A stretch of DNA of 7,866 bases from Planctomycetaceae bacterium (GTDB lineage Bacteria > Planctomycetota > Planctomycetia > Pirellulales > Thermoguttaceae), in the NCBI GenBank assembly GCA_031256755.1, contig JAIRPZ010000014.1, positions 1 through 7,866 on the forward strand, in the 5' to 3' direction. The notes under the pieces were generated by a model, which did no database searches, was not told where the DNA came from, and saw only the letters and a program-made list of their open reading frames with translations. The translations under genes and the position numbers were made by a program. Shown piece by piece: positions 5,286 to 7,866 of this stretch. Numbering within the stretch: the stretch's first letter is position 1; every line of letters begins with the position of its first letter.

Positions 5286-7076
5286 GTGGAGGGATTGCTG
5301 AATAATCAACCGGACAGAAATGCCCATGAACTTCGGGCGGACTTGGATATGATGATCCAAAAAACCGCCCTGTCCGAAGTTACTGTGCAACGTCTGCGTG
5401 ATACCCAGTACAAACTGGATTCCCATATCGAAATGCTCGCCCGGATGCATAACCACATGAAAAACGCCTTCACCGTCCGGGACATACGCACGCTTTACTC
5501 TTCCATCGCCGAAGGGATTGCGGATGTCTTACAAGTGGATGTCGGTGCCGTTTTTGAAGTCAATCTTGCCGATCAGCAGTTGATCTTGTTGAGCCAGATC
5601 AATCTCGGAACCGATCAAACCGTTTTTCCGCTGCCGCCGGAAACATGGCAAATGCTGCATTTCGATGCGGTCGGCAGTGCCTTTTACGAATCACCGGTCG
5701 TTTCCTCTCCATGGCTCGAACTCGGTTTGGCTCATGCCGTTTTTACTCCTTTTTTCGATAATGAACGGCGGTGTCACGGTCTTATGGTCGGCGGTATTTC
5801 CGAAGAGAATAAAGTCATCTACGATTTTATTCCGGGAGAGATTGTGCCGTCTTTTATGGTTTATTGCCAGCAAATGAGCGGTATTCTGGGACTGTACCGC
5901 GCTGTGGAACTTGCCAATCAAGCCGGCAGAGCAAAAAGCCGTTTTCTCGCCAATCTGAGTCACGAAATCCGTACACCGATGAACGCCATTATCGGAATGG
6001 TGCAGATTGCCGAAAGAAGCAGCGATTTTGAAGAAGTCAAACGCTGTATTCAGCAAATCGGCATTTCGTCCAAACACTTGCTCGGTCTTATCAATGATGT
6101 ATTGGATTTTTCCAAAATCGAAGACGGCAAACTCAACCTTGCTCATGTTCCGTTTAATCTCCGCCGTGTCATTGAATCTATTCGGATCAGTATCGAACCG
6201 CTTGCTGATAAAAAAAATCAAACGTTAACTTTTCAGATTTCCGGCTTTAACGAATGTCATTTCCTCGGCGATGATATGCGTCTGTCGCAAGTGCTGATCA
6301 ATCTGCTCGGCAATGCTGTTAAATTTACGCCGGAAGGCGGGATGGTTTCGCTTTGTGTTTCGTTGTTTTCCCGCAGTCCTTGTACGCTGGTGCTGACGTT
6401 TGCGGTTTCCGATACCGGCATTGGTATTCCGCCGGAATTTTCAGAGCGTATGTTTAAGCCGTTTGAACAAGCCGACACCGGCACTGCCCGAAACTTTGGC
6501 GGCACCGGTTTGGGTTTGGCGATCAGTCAGCGGATTGTTGAATTGATGGGCGGTTCCATTAAAGTAGAAAGCACGCCCGGCGAGGGTTCGGAGTTCAGTT
6601 TTTCTGTGCCGTTTGAAATTGATACGTGTGCTTCCGACGACGATTCCGGTGTGATACCGCAGCGGGAAACGCCGGATTTCGGCGGAGCGGCCATTCTCAT
6701 TGTTGATGATGTCAAAATCAACCGGCTGATATTACTGTCGCTGCTTCGGGACATGAATCTTGTGATGGAAGAAGCGGAAAACGGCGAAGATGCGGTGAAA
6801 ATGGTTTTGAATTCTCCGCCGGGATATTACCGTTTGGTGCTGATGGATATGCAGATGCCGGTGATGGACGGCTGTACGGCAACGCGTCAGATTCGGGCTT
6901 CGGAACACCCGGACGCGGCTGCGTTGCCGATTATTGCGATGACTGCCAACGTTTTCAAAGAAGACATTCAGGAGGTGCTGAATGCCGGGATGAACGGTCA
7001 TATCGGAAAACCGATTGATGTGAACACCGTCATCGACACACTGCGGAAACTTCTCCTTCATTCTCCGCAAGAATAA
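5286..7076 (+). CDS. Soluble hybrid sensor histidine kinase (GAF-like, HisKA, HATPase, receiver)
   Basis: A 596-residue cytoplasmic hybrid kinase without membrane segments. In order: a coiled-coil-like helix (about 15-60), a GAF-like sensory region (about 65-205), a dimerisation/phosphoacceptor helix with LSHEIRTPMN (224-233, H226), then the ATPase domain with N-box LINLLGNAVKF (N343), G1 box DTGIGIP (376-382) and G2 box GGTGLG (405-410). A receiver domain follows (about 470-593) with acidic pair D474/D475, phosphoacceptor D521 in LMDMQMP, T553 and K575. All catalytic residues are present, so autophosphorylation at H226 and transfer to D521 are expected. No HPt domain or response regulator is adjacent, so the output partner is elsewhere. 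The signal sensed is unknown. The start is uncertain: GTG 5286, CTG 5298 or ATG 5349; none changes the domains. It lies 45 bp after apgM. Confidence 0.93.
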   Translation: MEGLLNNQPDRNAHELRADLDMMIQKTALSEVTVQRLRDTQYKLDSHIEMLARMHNHMKNAFTVRDIRTLYSSIAEGIADVLQVDVGAVFEVNLADQQLILLSQINLGTDQTVFPLPPETWQMLHFDAVGSAFYESPVVSSPWLELGLAHAVFTPFFDNERRCHGLMVGGISEENKVIYDFIPGEIVPSFMVYCQQMSGILGLYRAVELANQAGRAKSRFLANLSHEIRTPMNAIIGMVQIAERSSDFEEVKRCIQQIGISSKHLLGLINDVLDFSKIEDGKLNLAHVPFNLRRVIESIRISIEPLADKKNQTLTFQISGFNECHFLGDDMRLSQVLINLLGNAVKFTPEGGMVSLCVSLFSRSPCTLVLTFAVSDTGIGIPPEFSERMFKPFEQADTGTARNFGGTGLGLAISQRIVELMGGSIKVESTPGEGSEFSFSVPFEIDTCASDDDSGVIPQRETPDFGGAAILIVDDVKINRLILLSLLRDMNLVMEEAENGEDAVKMVLNSPPGYYRLVLMDMQMPVMDGCTATRQIRASEHPDAAALPIIAMTANVFKEDIQEVLNAGMNGHIGKPIDVNTVIDTLRKLLLHSPQE

Positions 7077-7092
7077 CTTCAATGGACGTGCT

Positions 7093-7109
7093 GCGGAACG
7101 GTTGTCCGC
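7093..7109 (+). terminator. Small hairpin after the hybrid kinase gene
   Basis: GCGGA (7093-7097) pairs with TCCGC (7105-7109) across a 7-nt loop, 16 nt after the kinase stop. No T run follows, so it is at best a weak terminator or a structure that protects the mRNA 3' end. Confidence 0.25.
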
Positions 7110-7128
7110 CGGTATACTTCCCCTCTGC

Positions 7129-7156
7129 TTGCGGATTTCCCGAAGAGTGTTAAAAT
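7129..7156 (+). promoter_or_regulatory. Candidate promoter for the surface-protein gene
   Basis: TTGCGG (7129-7134) and TAAAAT (7151-7156) are 16 bp apart. Transcription would start near 7163, giving a leader of about 41 nt. That leader has no Shine-Dalgarno; it contains CCTCCCCC (7183-7190) and a CAA-rich run just before the ATG at 7204. Confidence 0.4.
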
Positions 7157-7203
7157 CAGAAAATTAGTTTTTCCGGCAATTTCCTCCCCCGCCAACAATA
7201 ACA

Positions 7204-7866
7204 ATGCTCTGCTTTCTCCTCGCCGTTATTCTCTTCTGTTCCGGTGTCCTGCTTTATTTGGCTTACCGCGATCAAAAACAAGAGAAAAATTCGTACCGCA
7301 CGAATACGTTTCACATCTGCCGGATCGAAGTCCTCGAAGAAAGGGATTTTCTTTCTGCCTCGCCGCTCGGCGATTTTTATAACGACGACAACGATGATTA
7401 CGAACCGCCGTACAATCCAAGCGACACATACATTGAGTACAACGCTTACAGTAATGCCGCTGCGCAGCAAAATTCCGCCGCAGTTCCGGCAGCAATGCCC
7501 GATCCGATTTATGCGCATAACCTTCTTAATGACGGGACTTCGCTGGTTACGTCTTCATCGGGCAACTATTATGAATTAACAGCAGAGCGTGCCGGAACGG
7601 ATACACTCAACGCCTTGAATTCGGCAACGAATTTGACGATTGCGGCAACGTTTAATGTTGATTCGGTAAACGGCTGGCATTATATTGCCGCTCACGACTG
7701 CCCGAACAACACCGGAGCAGAAGTATACTTGCGAATTCGGAACGGTAAACTGCAATTCGGTTATTGGGATACCTATCAAGACCATTTAGCGGAAACAGCG
7801 GTCTCGGCAAACACTTGGTACAGCGTTGCCGGTACATTTGACGGAACAGCGTGGAAACTCTATGTC
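7204..7866 (+). CDS. LamG-domain surface protein with LEPR-XLL-like motif, 5' part only
   Basis: The frame stays open to the right edge (221 codons), so the protein is cut off and its full size is unknown. The N-terminus is a hydrophobic segment (residues 1-20) that could be a membrane anchor or signal. RIEVLEERDFLSA (40-52) resembles the LEPR-XLL motif found near the start of very large planctomycete surface proteins, although proline is replaced by glutamate and XLL by DFL. A stretch rich in D, N, Y and P (57-84) follows, then a LamG/concanavalin-type jelly-roll domain from about residue 125, with LTIAATFNVDS, a KLQFGYW strand and WYSVAGTFDGTAWKLYV (205-221). Such domains often bind carbohydrate or support adhesion. 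ATG 7204 is the first start after an in-frame TAG at 7165. Expression and localisation are inferred. Confidence 0.8.
   Translation, partial: MLCFLLAVILFCSGVLLYLAYRDQKQEKNSYRTNTFHICRIEVLEERDFLSASPLGDFYNDDNDDYEPPYNPSDTYIEYNAYSNAAAQQNSAAVPAAMPDPIYAHNLLNDGTSLVTSSSGNYYELTAERAGTDTLNALNSATNLTIAATFNVDSVNGWHYIAAHDCPNNTGAEVYLRIRNGKLQFGYWDTYQDHLAETAVSANTWYSVAGTFDGTAWKLYV

Noticed and set aside
7156..7579. Overlapping open frames on both strands at the right edge (- strand 7156-7518, + strand 7244-7579)
   Set aside because: They are low-complexity or R/I/T-rich and overlap the LamG-protein frame, which carries recognisable domain sequence and remains open to the window end.

Overview
This window looks like chromosomal DNA from a planctomycete or a close relative in the PVC group. 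That is an inference from three things: a Tat-exported Gfo/Idh/MocA oxidoreductase of the type that is abundant in these bacteria, a large-surface-protein N-terminus with a LEPR-XLL-like motif (LEERDFLSA), and a mix of Shine-Dalgarno-led and Shine-Dalgarno-less starts. All seven supported genes lie on the + strand. I see no tRNA, rRNA, CRISPR array, transposase or integrase.

Layout. 1-128: an imperfect 9-bp tandem repeat, then a near-consensus sigma70-type promoter. 129-1439: Tat-secreted oxidoreductase. 1440-1570: intergenic, with an extended -10 element and a strong Shine-Dalgarno site. 1571-1900: rpsJ (S10). 1901-2042: unusually long gap with a hairpin and an extended -10. 2043-2765: rplC (L3). 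2766-2854: short hairpin and a good promoter. 2855-3220: STAS-domain protein. 3214-3966: BatE-like TPR/SH3 lipoprotein, overlapping the STAS gene by 7 nt. 3996-5240: archaeal-type phosphoglycerate mutase/proposed homoserine kinase. 5286-7076: soluble GAF-histidine kinase-receiver hybrid. 7077-7203: promoter and CAA-rich leader. 7204-7866: start of a cell-surface LamG protein that runs off the right edge.

How the genes relate. rpsJ and rplC are the remnant or start of the S10 operon, but rplD (L4) does not follow. STAS and BatE-like genes look translationally coupled; apgM follows 29 bp later and may be co-transcribed. The hybrid kinase and the surface protein each have their own promoter signals. 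No single pathway joins all the genes, and I do not see a complete new multi-gene system. The points most worth following are the broken S10 cluster, the repeated placement of -10 elements directly before start codons (suggesting leaderless mRNAs), the STAS/BatE-like pair, and the surface-protein N-terminus at the right edge.
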